Of a stretch of 64,000 nucleotides of DNA, positions 52,659-62,542 are shown in pieces (the first letter of the stretch is position 1; each line of letters starts with the position of its first letter). The notes under the pieces were generated by a model. That model had not been told where the DNA came from and made no database searches. It worked only from the letters and a program-made list of their open reading frames with translations. The stretch spans positions 1 to 64,000 of the forward strand of contig SCMT01000016.1 in the NCBI GenBank assembly GCA_005502915.1, written 5' to 3'. The DNA is from Lysobacteraceae bacterium 2PB (lineage in GTDB: Bacteria > Pseudomonadota > Gammaproteobacteria > Xanthomonadales > Xanthomonadaceae). The position numbers were made by a program, and so were the translations under genes.

Positions 52659-52961
52659 TCAAGCGCCTTTTGCAAGGACCAGCACGAAGAATGCGACGCC
52701 GACAAGGAAGCCGAGGCCGCCGGTCGAGATGCCGATCCACGCGCGCACCTTGCTGGTGGTCGCCCCGTAGCTCGATTCCTGCATCTTCCACTTCTTCAGG
52801 CCCAGCCAGCCGAGCACGATCGCGATCGGCCCGAGCAGCGCGCCGAAGCCGCAGAGCACAACCGAGCCGATACCGATCCAGCACGACAGCGCGGCGAGCG
52901 GGTTGGTGGGAATGATCGCGTCGAGCGCGGTGGCGGCGGGGCGGCTGGGGTCGGATGTCAT
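52659..52961 (-). CDS. Small DUF4190-like membrane protein
   Basis: A 100-residue protein with two hydrophobic segments (about residues 23-54 with LSCWIGIGSVVLCGFGALLG, and about 74-97 with WIGISTGGLGFLVGVAFF). The pattern (Ala-rich start, small-residue helices, GWLGLKKWK loop, GI.TGG.G) fits DUF4190-type proteins. The ATG overlaps the stop of the next upstream gene (ATGA at 52958-52961), so the two are probably co-translated. Function unknown. Confidence 0.78.
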   Translation of the reverse strand: MTSDPSRPAATALDAIIPTNPLAALSCWIGIGSVVLCGFGALLGPIAIVLGWLGLKKWKMQESSYGATTSKVRAWIGISTGGLGFLVGVAFFVLVLAKGA

Positions 52962-53323
52962 GGTGTCTCCGTCGTCGGTGATGTCGCGGTCTGGGAGGCA
53001 TCGGTGCAGCGCACGTTCGCGGTCTGCGTCGCGATGAAGCGACCGGACACGATCCGGATCCCGCTGCCATCACGCAGGGTGAGCTCGTGGCCTTGCGGAC
53101 ACAGGCTGCGTGCAGCCTCTTCGAGCCGATCGCGCGGCGACAGTTGCTTGACCTGATCGCCGGTCGGCAACGATGACGTCACCTTCGCGGTCACGTCATG
53201 GCTGCCGTCCGGCAGGCGCACGACCTCGACGCCTTTCGGCAGTCGTCGTGGCCGCTCTTTCGCAGCGCTCGTCGCGATGGCCAGCGCCGAGAGCATGACG
53301 GCGGTGCCGATCATGGTGGTCAT
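52958..53323 (-). CDS. Small exported protein of unknown function
   Basis: A 121-residue protein with a probable signal peptide (MIGTAVMLSALAIATSAA) and a mature part of about 100 residues with two cysteines (SLCPQGH and NVRCTD) and a Thr/Ser-rich end. It resembles the many small periplasmic proteins with one disulfide, but I recognise no family. An in-frame ATG at 53368 would add 15 basic residues before the signal; 53323 was chosen because it gives a normal signal length. Confidence 0.65.
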   Translation of the reverse strand: MTTMIGTAVMLSALAIATSAAKERPRRLPKGVEVVRLPDGSHDVTAKVTSSLPTGDQVKQLSPRDRLEEAARSLCPQGHELTLRDGSGIRIVSGRFIATQTANVRCTDASQTATSPTTETP

Positions 53324-53432
53324 CCGCCGGGGCCTTGCCGGATACGTCCGGGTTCGTCCTATCTGCATGGCATGTCACTCCGGCTGCGGCAACGACCTGT
53401 CGTGGAAGTCGCCGTTTCATGTGTGCCCGGCA

Positions 53433-53990
53433 TCATCGAGCTACCTTCGCCGCCTTTTTTGCGGATGCCTCCAACCGGCGCATGTCTTCTTCCGACAGGA
53501 AACGGACGCTCTTCACCGTGCGGCCATTCAGGAAGTCGAGGCTTGCGCCGTATTCGAATCCAGGAATGCCATCGTGCTCATCCATCGAGTGGATGCGAAC
53601 AATGTCGTAGCCATCGCAGAAATGGATCGTCGTGCCACCATCGGATGCGGCCAGCGCGACCGGACAATCCGGCATGCCGCCCGCAAGGATCGTTGCGTAG
53701 TCAGCCGATGCAGCCTGGACGATGGCGCGTCCTTCGGCGTCGATCGAATCGAGTGCAATGCCGAAATACGGCGCGCCAGCGACAGGCATGAGATGCGCAG
53801 GCAGCCTGCGCTTCGACGTGTTCCCCGGAAGATCGTCTTCTTCGCCCGCCAGCGGTGGATCGAGCGGCTCAGGTTGCGCTGCCTGTGCAGGTGGTTTGCC
53901 GGCAACGGGCGCATCCCCGGGCGAGCACGCCGACAACAGCAGTGCGCAGGCCACCAGCGCCACGATCTCGCATTCCGCGATCCGCTTCAT
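53433..53990 (-). CDS. Lipoprotein of unknown function
   Basis: A 185-residue protein with a lipoprotein signal (IVALVACALLLSAC, Cys near residue 22), a Pro/Ala/Glu-rich linker (about 24-60) and a globular part (about 65-175) with ALDSIDAEGRAIVQAASADY, MPDCPVALAASDGGTTIHFC, DGYDIVRIHSMDEHDG and SVRFLSEEDMRRLEA. Two cysteines may form a disulfide. No family is recognised. It is 11 bases upstream of nothing on its own strand but follows the lectin-like gene closely (the two are separated by only 11 bases), so they may be co-transcribed. Confidence 0.7.
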   Translation of the reverse strand: MKRIAECEIVALVACALLLSACSPGDAPVAGKPPAQAAQPEPLDPPLAGEEDDLPGNTSKRRLPAHLMPVAGAPYFGIALDSIDAEGRAIVQAASADYATILAGGMPDCPVALAASDGGTTIHFCDGYDIVRIHSMDEHDGIPGFEYGASLDFLNGRTVKSVRFLSEEDMRRLEASAKKAAKVAR

Positions 53991-54001
53991 CGATCCACGC
54001 C

Positions 54002-54652
54002 TCATTCCGTTACTACACGGAAGCAATAGAACCGCCCGCCACTGCCCAGCTCCGCAAGCTTCGGCACGCTGCAGCCCCGGCTCAGGTGCGCGGCATTCCA
54101 TGACTTCGCCCAGGGCTGGTCGATCGCGCTGACGCGGTCGTGGTGGCCGACCAGTGCGCCGCCGTCATCGGCACTGCTGGTCCAGTTGCGGCAGGTGGAA
54201 TCCGGATCCAGCGGCGACGGCGCGGTGCCGTCGAGTCGCGTGCCGGTGAGGATGTCGTGCACCTTGCCCGGCACCGGCTCGCCGCGCTCGTCGAGGGCGG
54301 TCGCGCGCGAGATCGCATTGTCGGACCCATGCAGCGCCTCCACGGTCGACGCGATGCGCTCGCCCTTCACGTTGTGCCACGGGCCGGGACCGATGCGGTC
54401 GCGCGCGTGCACCGGCACTTCGGGCGGCATCGCCTGCGTGCTGAGGTAGGCGCGCCAGCCCGTCGCGGGCAGCCCCGCCTTCTCCGCCAGCATCGCGCAA
54501 TGGCGGTCCGCGCCTTCGATCCCGCCGAGATCGCCGCCCTTGCCCGGACCGGCGCTGGTCACGAAGAACGTGGCCTCCTGCGCGAAGGCCAACGCCATCG
54601 GCGTCGCGGCGAGCAGGCACAGGGACAGGCGCAGGGCGTGCATGGTTCGCAT
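54002..54652 (-). CDS. Secreted lectin-like (endostatin-fold) protein
   Basis: A 216-residue protein with signal peptide MRTMHALRLSLCLLAATPMALA. The mature part has the order seen in endostatin/NC10-like C-type-lectin folds of bacteria: FFVTSAGPGKGGDLGGIEGA, CAMLAEKAG, WRAYLST, RIGPGPWHNVKG, ALDERG, HDILTG, TCRNWTS and GGRFYCF, with paired cysteines and conserved Trp residues. It probably binds a glycan or another surface ligand outside the cell; there is no direct evidence of a ligand. It is divergent from a broken HAD-like gene. Confidence 0.75.
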   Translation of the reverse strand: MRTMHALRLSLCLLAATPMALAFAQEATFFVTSAGPGKGGDLGGIEGADRHCAMLAEKAGLPATGWRAYLSTQAMPPEVPVHARDRIGPGPWHNVKGERIASTVEALHGSDNAISRATALDERGEPVPGKVHDILTGTRLDGTAPSPLDPDSTCRNWTSSADDGGALVGHHDRVSAIDQPWAKSWNAAHLSRGCSVPKLAELGSGGRFYCFRVVTE

Positions 54653-54657
54653 GGTGA

Positions 54658-56391
<1,734 letters not shown>

Positions 56392-56464
56392 CCTCCCACG
56401 GGGGCTTCGCGCCGGAAGGCGCAGCCCTGCCAAGACAGACCGCAACGCAGCAGGACGCTAACGC

Positions 56465-58720
56465 ATGTCGAGATTCCTCCGGGCCGTTCTGCTGTCGCTG
56501 GCGTTCTGGTCAGCGAAGGTGGAAGCACAGGAGCTGACGCCGGCCGCCACGCGCGATGCCGATGCGGTGATCGCCAGCCTGCCGGACCTGGCCCGGCAGG
56601 CCATCCCGCACTATCGGGAAGAGAACCGCGCGCGCTACCTCGGCACTCTGTTCCGCCTGCAGAGCGTCGCCGGCGATCATCGCGCGGCGAACGACACGCT
56701 GGAGGCCCTGGTCGAACTGCGCAGGACATCCGATCCGGGGAGCGTCGCGCCGCTGCGCGCATTCCAGATCGCCGAGCGCGCACAGTTGGGCGATGCCGCC
56801 AACGCACCGGTGACAGAGGCGCGCGTACGCAGCGCCTTCCATTCGGTGTTCGAGCCGCTGGGCGATGCGGACGCGAACCGGTCGATGTTCTGGCTCAAGG
56901 CCGATGCCGGTCGTTTGCGCGCGGACCTGCGCGCCGAAGCCACCAAGCAGGTGGGCAAGGCGCGCATGCCACTGGCCGATGCATTGGCCCTGATCCGCAT
57001 CCACTACACGCTGTCCACCTTCGAGACCATCGGGCCGCATATCGATGCGCTGATCGCCGAGGACGATGCGCGCCGCTACCTCATCGATGCGCGCGGCCTG
57101 GTCCGCACGCCCGATGGCGCCGACATCGCGACGGTGCTGATGCGGCCACGCGGCGCTGGCGAAGCCCTGCCGACGCTGCTGCGCTACACGATCTACGTCG
57201 ATGATGCACAGGCGCTGGCCGACGCCCGCAGCGCAGCGGCGCGCGGATATGCGGGCATGGTCGCGTACACGCGCGGCAAGGGCTGGAGCCCGCAGGCACC
57301 GGTGCCTTTCGAGCACGACGGCGACGATGCCCGCGCGGTCATCGACTGGATCGCCCGCCAGCCCTGGAGCGATGGGCGCGTCGGCATGTACGGCGGCAGC
57401 TACGACGGATTCGTGCAGTGGGCGGCAGCCAGGCGGCTGCCGAAGGCGCTGAAGACCATCGTGCCCTGGGCCGCGAACAATCCCGGCAACGGCCTGCCGA
57501 TGGAGAACAACGTCTTCCTGTTCGTCAACCATGCTTGGCCGTTCTACGTCACCAACGACAAGGCGCTGGACAGCGGCACCTATTTCGATCGCGAGCGCTG
57601 GGACGCACTCAACGAACGCTGGTATCGCAGCGGCGCGTCCTACCGCGACATCGACCGCATCGACGGCACGCCGAATCCATGGTTCCAGCGCTGGCTGCAG
57701 CATCCGAGCTACGACGCCTACTGGCAGGCGATGACGCCGCATGGACGCGAGTTCGCGACGCTCGACATTCCGGTCCTGACCATCACCGGTTATTTCGACG
57801 ATGGCCAGCAATCGGCACTGGACTACCTGCGCCGGCACCTGGCGCAACGGCCCGAGGCGGAACACGTCCTGCTGATCGGCCCCTGGGGACACGAGGGCGC
57901 CCAGGCCTCGCGCAAGCCGGCGATGCACAACGGCTATGCGATCGATCCCGTGGCCATGGTCGACACACCGGAGATCACCTTCCAGTGGATGGATCATGTG
58001 TTCCGCGGCGCGCCGAAGCCCGACCTCCTGCGCGACCGGGTCAACTACCAGGTGATGGGCACGAATGCCTGGAAACATGCGGCATCGATCGATGCGATGA
58101 GCCGCGAGCGCAAGTCGCTGTATCTCAGCGCCGCACGCACCGGCGCGCACTACACGTTGGCGGAACATCCTGACGCACCCGTGTCGGCACTGACCCAGGT
58201 CGTGGATTTCTCGGACCGCAGCACGAGCCTCGGCGACACCTACCCGGATCCCGTGATCGGCAAGACGCTGGATGCATCGAGCGGCCTGGTCTTCGAGAGC
58301 GCGTCCTTCGAGAAAGCGACGGAAGTCTCCGGCCTGTTTTCCGGGGAACTGCACGTGACCACCGATCGGCGCGACCTGGATTACGCCGTCACGCTGTACG
58401 AGCGCCTGCCGACCGGCGAGCTGTTCCAGCTGTCGTACATCATCGGCCGCGCCAGCCATGCCGACGACATGACGACCCGCCGCCTGCTCACGCCCGGCCG
58501 CAAGGCCATCCTCCGTTTCGACAGGACACGGATGACCAGCCGCCAGCTGCAGGCCGGCAGTCGCCTGGTCGTCGCGGTCAGCGTCAACAAGAATGCGTAC
58601 GCGCAGGTCAACCACGGCACCGGCAAGGACGTGAGCGATGAAAGCATCGCCAATGCCGCCGAACCGATGCGCGTGCAGTGGCACACGAGCAGCCGCATCC
58701 ACGTTCCGATTTCGAATTGA
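56465..58720 (+). CDS. CocE/NonD family serine hydrolase within the formaldehyde operon
   Basis: A 751-residue probably periplasmic enzyme: signal peptide about residues 1-21 (FLRAVLLSLAFWSAKVEA), a helical N-terminal domain (about 25-200), an alpha/beta-hydrolase domain of the X-Pro dipeptidyl-peptidase S15/CocE type (about 205-510) with nucleophile Ser312 in GGSYDG and likely His in GPWGHEG, and a C-terminal jelly roll (about 540-745). It cleaves esters or N-terminal acyl-proline-type bonds in relatives. It sits 73 bases after frmA and 35 bases before fghA, which is unusual for a secreted enzyme in a cytoplasmic detoxification operon. Confidence 0.88.
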   Translation: MSRFLRAVLLSLAFWSAKVEAQELTPAATRDADAVIASLPDLARQAIPHYREENRARYLGTLFRLQSVAGDHRAANDTLEALVELRRTSDPGSVAPLRAFQIAERAQLGDAANAPVTEARVRSAFHSVFEPLGDADANRSMFWLKADAGRLRADLRAEATKQVGKARMPLADALALIRIHYTLSTFETIGPHIDALIAEDDARRYLIDARGLVRTPDGADIATVLMRPRGAGEALPTLLRYTIYVDDAQALADARSAAARGYAGMVAYTRGKGWSPQAPVPFEHDGDDARAVIDWIARQPWSDGRVGMYGGSYDGFVQWAAARRLPKALKTIVPWAANNPGNGLPMENNVFLFVNHAWPFYVTNDKALDSGTYFDRERWDALNERWYRSGASYRDIDRIDGTPNPWFQRWLQHPSYDAYWQAMTPHGREFATLDIPVLTITGYFDDGQQSALDYLRRHLAQRPEAEHVLLIGPWGHEGAQASRKPAMHNGYAIDPVAMVDTPEITFQWMDHVFRGAPKPDLLRDRVNYQVMGTNAWKHAASIDAMSRERKSLYLSAARTGAHYTLAEHPDAPVSALTQVVDFSDRSTSLGDTYPDPVIGKTLDASSGLVFESASFEKATEVSGLFSGELHVTTDRRDLDYAVTLYERLPTGELFQLSYIIGRASHADDMTTRRLLTPGRKAILRFDRTRMTSRQLQAGSRLVVAVSVNKNAYAQVNHGTGKDVSDESIANAAEPMRVQWHTSSRIHVPISN

Positions 58721-58755
58721 ACCGCACCCGTACGAGGCACAGAGAGCAAGCGAAC

Positions 58756-59592
58756 ATGCAACGGATCGAACATCACGCGTCCCACGGCGGCTGGCAGGAT
58801 GTCTGGCGCCACGAATCCACTGCGCTGGGATGCGCGATGAACGTCGGCGTCTACCTGCCGCCGCAATCGACCAACCGTGCCTGCCCGGTGCTCTACTGGC
58901 TGTCCGGGTTGACCTGCACCGAGCAGAACTTCATCACCAAGGCCAACGCGCAGCGTCATGCGGCGGAGCACGGGGTGATCGTGATCGCGCCGGATACCAG
59001 TCCGCGCGGCGACCACGTGCCGGATGCCGAGGGCTACGACCTCGGCAAGGGTGCGGGCTTCTACCTGGATGCGACCCAGTCCCCGTGGTCAGAGCACTAC
59101 CGCATGCACGAGTACGTGGTGCACGAGTTGCCGGCGCTGGTCGAGGCGCATTTCCCGGCCTCGGATGCCCGCGCGATCAGCGGCCATTCGATGGGCGGGC
59201 ATGGTGCGCTGGTGGCGGCGCTTCGCAACCCGGGGCGCTACCGCAGCGTGTCGGCGTTTTCGCCGATCGTCGCGCCGTCGCAGGTGCCGTGGGGCCGGAA
59301 GGCGTTCTCGGCCTATCTCGGCGACGACGAGGCGCAGTGGAAAGCCTGGGACGCCTGCGAGCTGGTCGCGACCGCGCGCGAACGCCTGCCGCTGCGCATC
59401 GACCAGGGCGGCGATGACGAGTTCTTCGACACCCAGCTGCAGTCGGGTCGGCTGCTCGCCGCCTGCGACGCGGTCGATCATCCGATCGACCTGCGCATCC
59501 GCCCGGGCTACGACCACAGCTACTACTTCATCAGCAGCTTCATCGGCGAGCACTTCATCTTCCACATGCGCCAGCTCAACTCGGCGCGGTGA
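58756..59592 (+). CDS. fghA: S-formylglutathione hydrolase
   Basis: A 278-residue esterase-D type hydrolase that releases formate and glutathione, completing formaldehyde detoxification. The nucleophile is Ser145 in GHSMGG, with Asp in QGGDDEFFDTQL and His in PGYDHSYYFISSFI. YWLSGLTCTEQNFITKAN and GFYLDATQSPW are family signatures. It is co-directional with frmR and frmA but separated from frmA by the CocE/NonD gene. Confidence 0.96.
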   Translation: MQRIEHHASHGGWQDVWRHESTALGCAMNVGVYLPPQSTNRACPVLYWLSGLTCTEQNFITKANAQRHAAEHGVIVIAPDTSPRGDHVPDAEGYDLGKGAGFYLDATQSPWSEHYRMHEYVVHELPALVEAHFPASDARAISGHSMGGHGALVAALRNPGRYRSVSAFSPIVAPSQVPWGRKAFSAYLGDDEAQWKAWDACELVATARERLPLRIDQGGDDEFFDTQLQSGRLLAACDAVDHPIDLRIRPGYDHSYYFISSFIGEHFIFHMRQLNSAR

Positions 59593-59623
59593 CGCGGCGC
59601 ATCCGCGAGGCGTGACGCGCGCC

Positions 59624-59965
59624 TCAGGCCGCCGTCACGTCGCGCAGCTGCCAGGCGTGCCCGGCGAGCAGGCGCATGCGATGGCGCAGGACGCTGCTGG
59701 AAATCGACGAGACCACCACCAGCTCCACGTGCAGGTCGTTCTGGGTCCCGACGACGGTGGCATCCGCATCGATCGCGCCCATCGCCGGGTCGACGGCATC
59801 GGGATCCTCCTGCGTGGCGCGCCAGCGCTGGAACAGCGCATCGGTGCGCAGCGCCGACTGCAGCTCGGCGGCGATGCCTTCGGCACCGCGCGAACGGAAC
59901 GCGAACATACCGGCGGCCTGCACGGCATCGGAATCGGGCAGCGAGATGAAGAACCTGGCGGACAT
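59624..59965 (-). CDS. Small protein of unknown function
   Basis: A 113-residue soluble protein without signal or membrane segment. It has a beta-alpha-beta look (ARFFISLPDSDAVQAAGMFAF, GIAAELQSALRTDALFQRW, AMGAIDADATVVGTQNDLHVELVVV and LRHRMRLLAGHAWQLRDV). I recognise no family. The start at 59965 was preferred to the first ATG at 60016, because the added residues (SSAIDQRSAR...) look non-coding. It is convergent with fghA. Confidence 0.6.
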   Translation of the reverse strand: MSARFFISLPDSDAVQAAGMFAFRSRGAEGIAAELQSALRTDALFQRWRATQEDPDAVDPAMGAIDADATVVGTQNDLHVELVVVSSISSSVLRHRMRLLAGHAWQLRDVTAA

Positions 59966-60041
59966 GCGCGCGCTCCTCTGGTCGATGGCGGACGATCGAT
60001 GGTCGATGCGCCACACGTTACGCCGATCGGATGGCGGTGGA

Positions 60042-60161
60042 TAGGGCGGGCCCTGGGCCCGCCGTAGTGTTCGTCGCTAACGTTCAAGATGCACGCCGAA
60101 GCGCACCATCACCTTGATCGTCAGCGGAACGTCCATGATGGCGGGCCCAGGGCCCGCCCTA
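60042..60161. repeat. Inverted pair of 22-base palindromic elements
   Basis: TAGGGCGGGCCC...GCCCGCC at 60042-60063 and its exact complement at 60140-60161 (ending CGCCCTA) face each other across 76 bases, apart from the palindrome centre. Each contains GGCGGGCCC-T/A-GGGCCCGCC, itself a perfect palindrome. The right copy supplies the TAG stop codon of the DUF58 gene. The layout is that of a REP-type doublet (BIME). Confidence 0.65.
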
Positions 60162-61541
60162 CAGCAACCCGCTGCGCTTGATCGACAGGTACTGCTCGAC
60201 CAGGGCGGCCGGCAGCTGCTCGCAGGTCACGTCGAGCACGGTGACGCGGTGGTTGCGCAGCACGTCGTGCGCGGCGGCGCGCTGCGCGATGTAGCGCGCG
60301 GCGGAGGCGGCGCCGACGGCGCTGCGCAGGTCGTCGACCTGGACGTCGAGCGCCTCGTCGAGGTCGCGCTCGCGCAGGCTGGCGACGACCACGAGGTGCC
60401 GGCGCTGGAGCAGGCGCACCGCGCCCAACACGTCCTCGATGTCCTCGTCGCGCAGGTTGGTGACCAGCATCACCAGCGCACGGCGACGCTGGCGCAGGGC
60501 CAGCTCGGTCGCGGCGGCGAGGTAGTCGGTGGCGACCGGCGCGGGCTGCAGGTCGTAGCTGGCGCGCAGCAGGGTGTCGATCGCGCCCATGCCGCGCTGC
60601 GGCGCCACCCAGCGCTGTTCGCCGCCGGCGGTGAACAGGCCGACCGCATCGCCGCGCTTGAGCGCGATGTACGAGACGACGAGGGTGGCATCGAGCGCGC
60701 GGTCGAAGTGCGACAGCCCGCCTTCGTGAGCGAGCATGCGCCGGCCGGTGTCGACGACCATCAGCAACTGCTGGTTCTTCTCGTCCTGGTATTCGCGCGA
60801 GATCAGCTTGCGCGCGCGCGCCGTGGCTTTCCAGTCGATCTGGCGCAGGCTGTCGCCGACGCGGTATTCGCGCATCTGGTGGAAGTCGGTGCCTTCGCCG
60901 CGACGGCGCTTGATGTGCGCGCCCACGAGGCGCGAGGCCTGCTCGGCGCTGAACAGCGCGAACCCGGCCAGCGGCGCGAAGTTCGGGAACACCCGCACCT
61001 GCTGCGCGACGCCGGCGAAGCGCGACTGCCGCCACAGTCGCAGCGGCGAATGCAGGCGCAACTGGACGCCGTCGAAGCGGAAATTGCCGCGCGCGCCCGG
61101 CTGCAGGTGGTAGCGCAGGGTCGAGACGCTGTCCGCCGCGAGGGTGAGCGTGCGCGGCAGCCCGCGTATGGCCCAGCCGCCCGGGTGCAGGTCGTGCACG
61201 GTCACGCGCTGGCGACGGCCGTAGTGTTCGATGCGCAGCTCCACATCGCGTTCGACGCCGATCGGCCAGGCTTCCGGCAGGGTGCGGGCGATTTCCGGCG
61301 TGGACACGCCCAGCAGCAGGGCGAGGTCGAGCAGGGCCAGTCCGACCAGCGCGGCGATGGCGATCAGCCAGATGTTCGTCGAGACCACGCCGATGCTGGC
61401 CGCGAGCCCGAGCCCGCCCCAGGTGACCAGCGCCCACACCAGCAGCGGCGCGGGGCGCGGCCAGGCGCGGCGCGCGCCTGCAGCAGGCGTGGCTGCAGCG
61501 CGTGCGGGCACGGCATTCGCGTTGGCCGGCACGGCGCTCAT
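60159..61541 (-). CDS. DUF58 domain-containing membrane protein
   Basis: A 460-residue protein with two N-terminal membrane helices (about residues 33-75, LVWALVTWGGLGLAAS... and LIAIAALVGLALLDLALLLG), a beta-rich section (about 85-190) and a DUF58/VWA-like domain (about 225-400) with EGTDFHQMREYRVGDSLRQI, DWKATARARKL and a metal-site-like VVDTGRRM. DUF58 proteins are partners of MoxR ATPases. The ATG overlaps the stop of the MoxR gene (ATGA at 61538-61541). The stop codon falls within a palindromic repeat. Confidence 0.92.
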   Translation of the reverse strand: MSAVPANANAVPARAAATPAAGARRAWPRPAPLLVWALVTWGGLGLAASIGVVSTNIWLIAIAALVGLALLDLALLLGVSTPEIARTLPEAWPIGVERDVELRIEHYGRRQRVTVHDLHPGGWAIRGLPRTLTLAADSVSTLRYHLQPGARGNFRFDGVQLRLHSPLRLWRQSRFAGVAQQVRVFPNFAPLAGFALFSAEQASRLVGAHIKRRRGEGTDFHQMREYRVGDSLRQIDWKATARARKLISREYQDEKNQQLLMVVDTGRRMLAHEGGLSHFDRALDATLVVSYIALKRGDAVGLFTAGGEQRWVAPQRGMGAIDTLLRASYDLQPAPVATDYLAAATELALRQRRRALVMLVTNLRDEDIEDVLGAVRLLQRRHLVVVASLRERDLDEALDVQVDDLRSAVGAASAARYIAQRAAAHDVLRNHRVTVLDVTCEQLPAALVEQYLSIKRSGLL

Positions 61542-62542
61542 TGACGCGGCGCTTCGACCTTGGCGAGCAGGGCGTCGAGCACCTGGTCGGTGCTCTGCCC
61601 CTCGATCTGCATTTCCGGCGACAGCGCGATGCGGTGGCGCAGCGCGGGCTTGGCGATGGTGCGGATGTCGTCGGGCGTGACGAAGTCGCGACCGGACAGC
61701 ACCGCCTGCGCGCGTGCCGCGCGCACCAGTGCGAGGCTGCCGCGCGGACCGGCGCCGAGCGCGATGCCCGGCCACTTGCGGGTCGCGGCGACGATGCGCA
61801 CGGCGTAATCGATGACCGCGGCATCGACGGTGACAAGCGCGGTGCCCAGCTGCATCGCCACGATGTCCTCGGCGCTGAGCACCGGGCGCACCTGCGAGAG
61901 GTCGAAGTGCGCGGCGGCGCGGCCGGTGCTGACCGCCGTGACCATGCTCACTTCGTCGGCATGCGAGGGATAGCCGATCAGCACCTTCAGCAGGAAGCGG
62001 TCGAGCTGCGCCTCGGGCAGCGGATACGTGCCTTCCTGCTCCACGGGATTCTGCGTGGCCAGGGTCATGAACGGCGCCGGCAGCGGATGGCTGCCGCCTT
62101 CGATGGTGACCTGCTGTTCCTGCATCGCCTCCAGCAGCGCGGACTGGGTCTTGGCCGGCGCGCGGTTGATCTCGTCGGCGAGCAGCAGGTTGGTGAAGAT
62201 CGGACCGCGACGGATCGCGAAACGCTCGGTCTTCGGGTCGTAGACCGCGTGGCCGCTGACGTCGCTGGGCATCAGGTCCGGGGTGAACTGCACGCGGCCG
62301 TAGCCGCAGCCGAGGGCCTGGCCGAGCGCGCGCACCAGCAGGGTCTTGCCCAGGCCGGGCACGCCTTCGATCAGCACGTGGCCGCCGGCGAGCAGGACGA
62401 TCAGGATCTGGTCGAGCACGTCGTCCTGGCCGATGAACGCCTTGGCGACCTCGTCGCGCACCGCTGCGGCGCGCGCGACCAGGGCTTCGCCGACGATCGG
62501 CTCGGGCGCGGAGGACGGGATGGCGGTGGCGTCGTTCGTCAT
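61538..62542 (-). CDS. MoxR family AAA+ ATPase
   Basis: A 334-residue AAA+ ATPase: Walker A GVPGLGKT (about residues 58-65), Walker B LLLADEINRAP (about 118-128), sensor 1 ATQNPVEQEGTYPLPEAQLDRF, and the MoxR lid with LALVRAARAQAVLSGRDFVTPDDI. MoxR proteins act as chaperones that activate or mature VWA-domain partners and stress functions. It overlaps both neighbours by ATGA and is flanked by the usual DUF58 and DUF4350 partners. Confidence 0.94.
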   Translation of the reverse strand: MTNDATAIPSSAPEPIVGEALVARAAAVRDEVAKAFIGQDDVLDQILIVLLAGGHVLIEGVPGLGKTLLVRALGQALGCGYGRVQFTPDLMPSDVSGHAVYDPKTERFAIRRGPIFTNLLLADEINRAPAKTQSALLEAMQEQQVTIEGGSHPLPAPFMTLATQNPVEQEGTYPLPEAQLDRFLLKVLIGYPSHADEVSMVTAVSTGRAAAHFDLSQVRPVLSAEDIVAMQLGTALVTVDAAVIDYAVRIVAATRKWPGIALGAGPRGSLALVRAARAQAVLSGRDFVTPDDIRTIAKPALRHRIALSPEMQIEGQSTDQVLDALLAKVEAPRQ

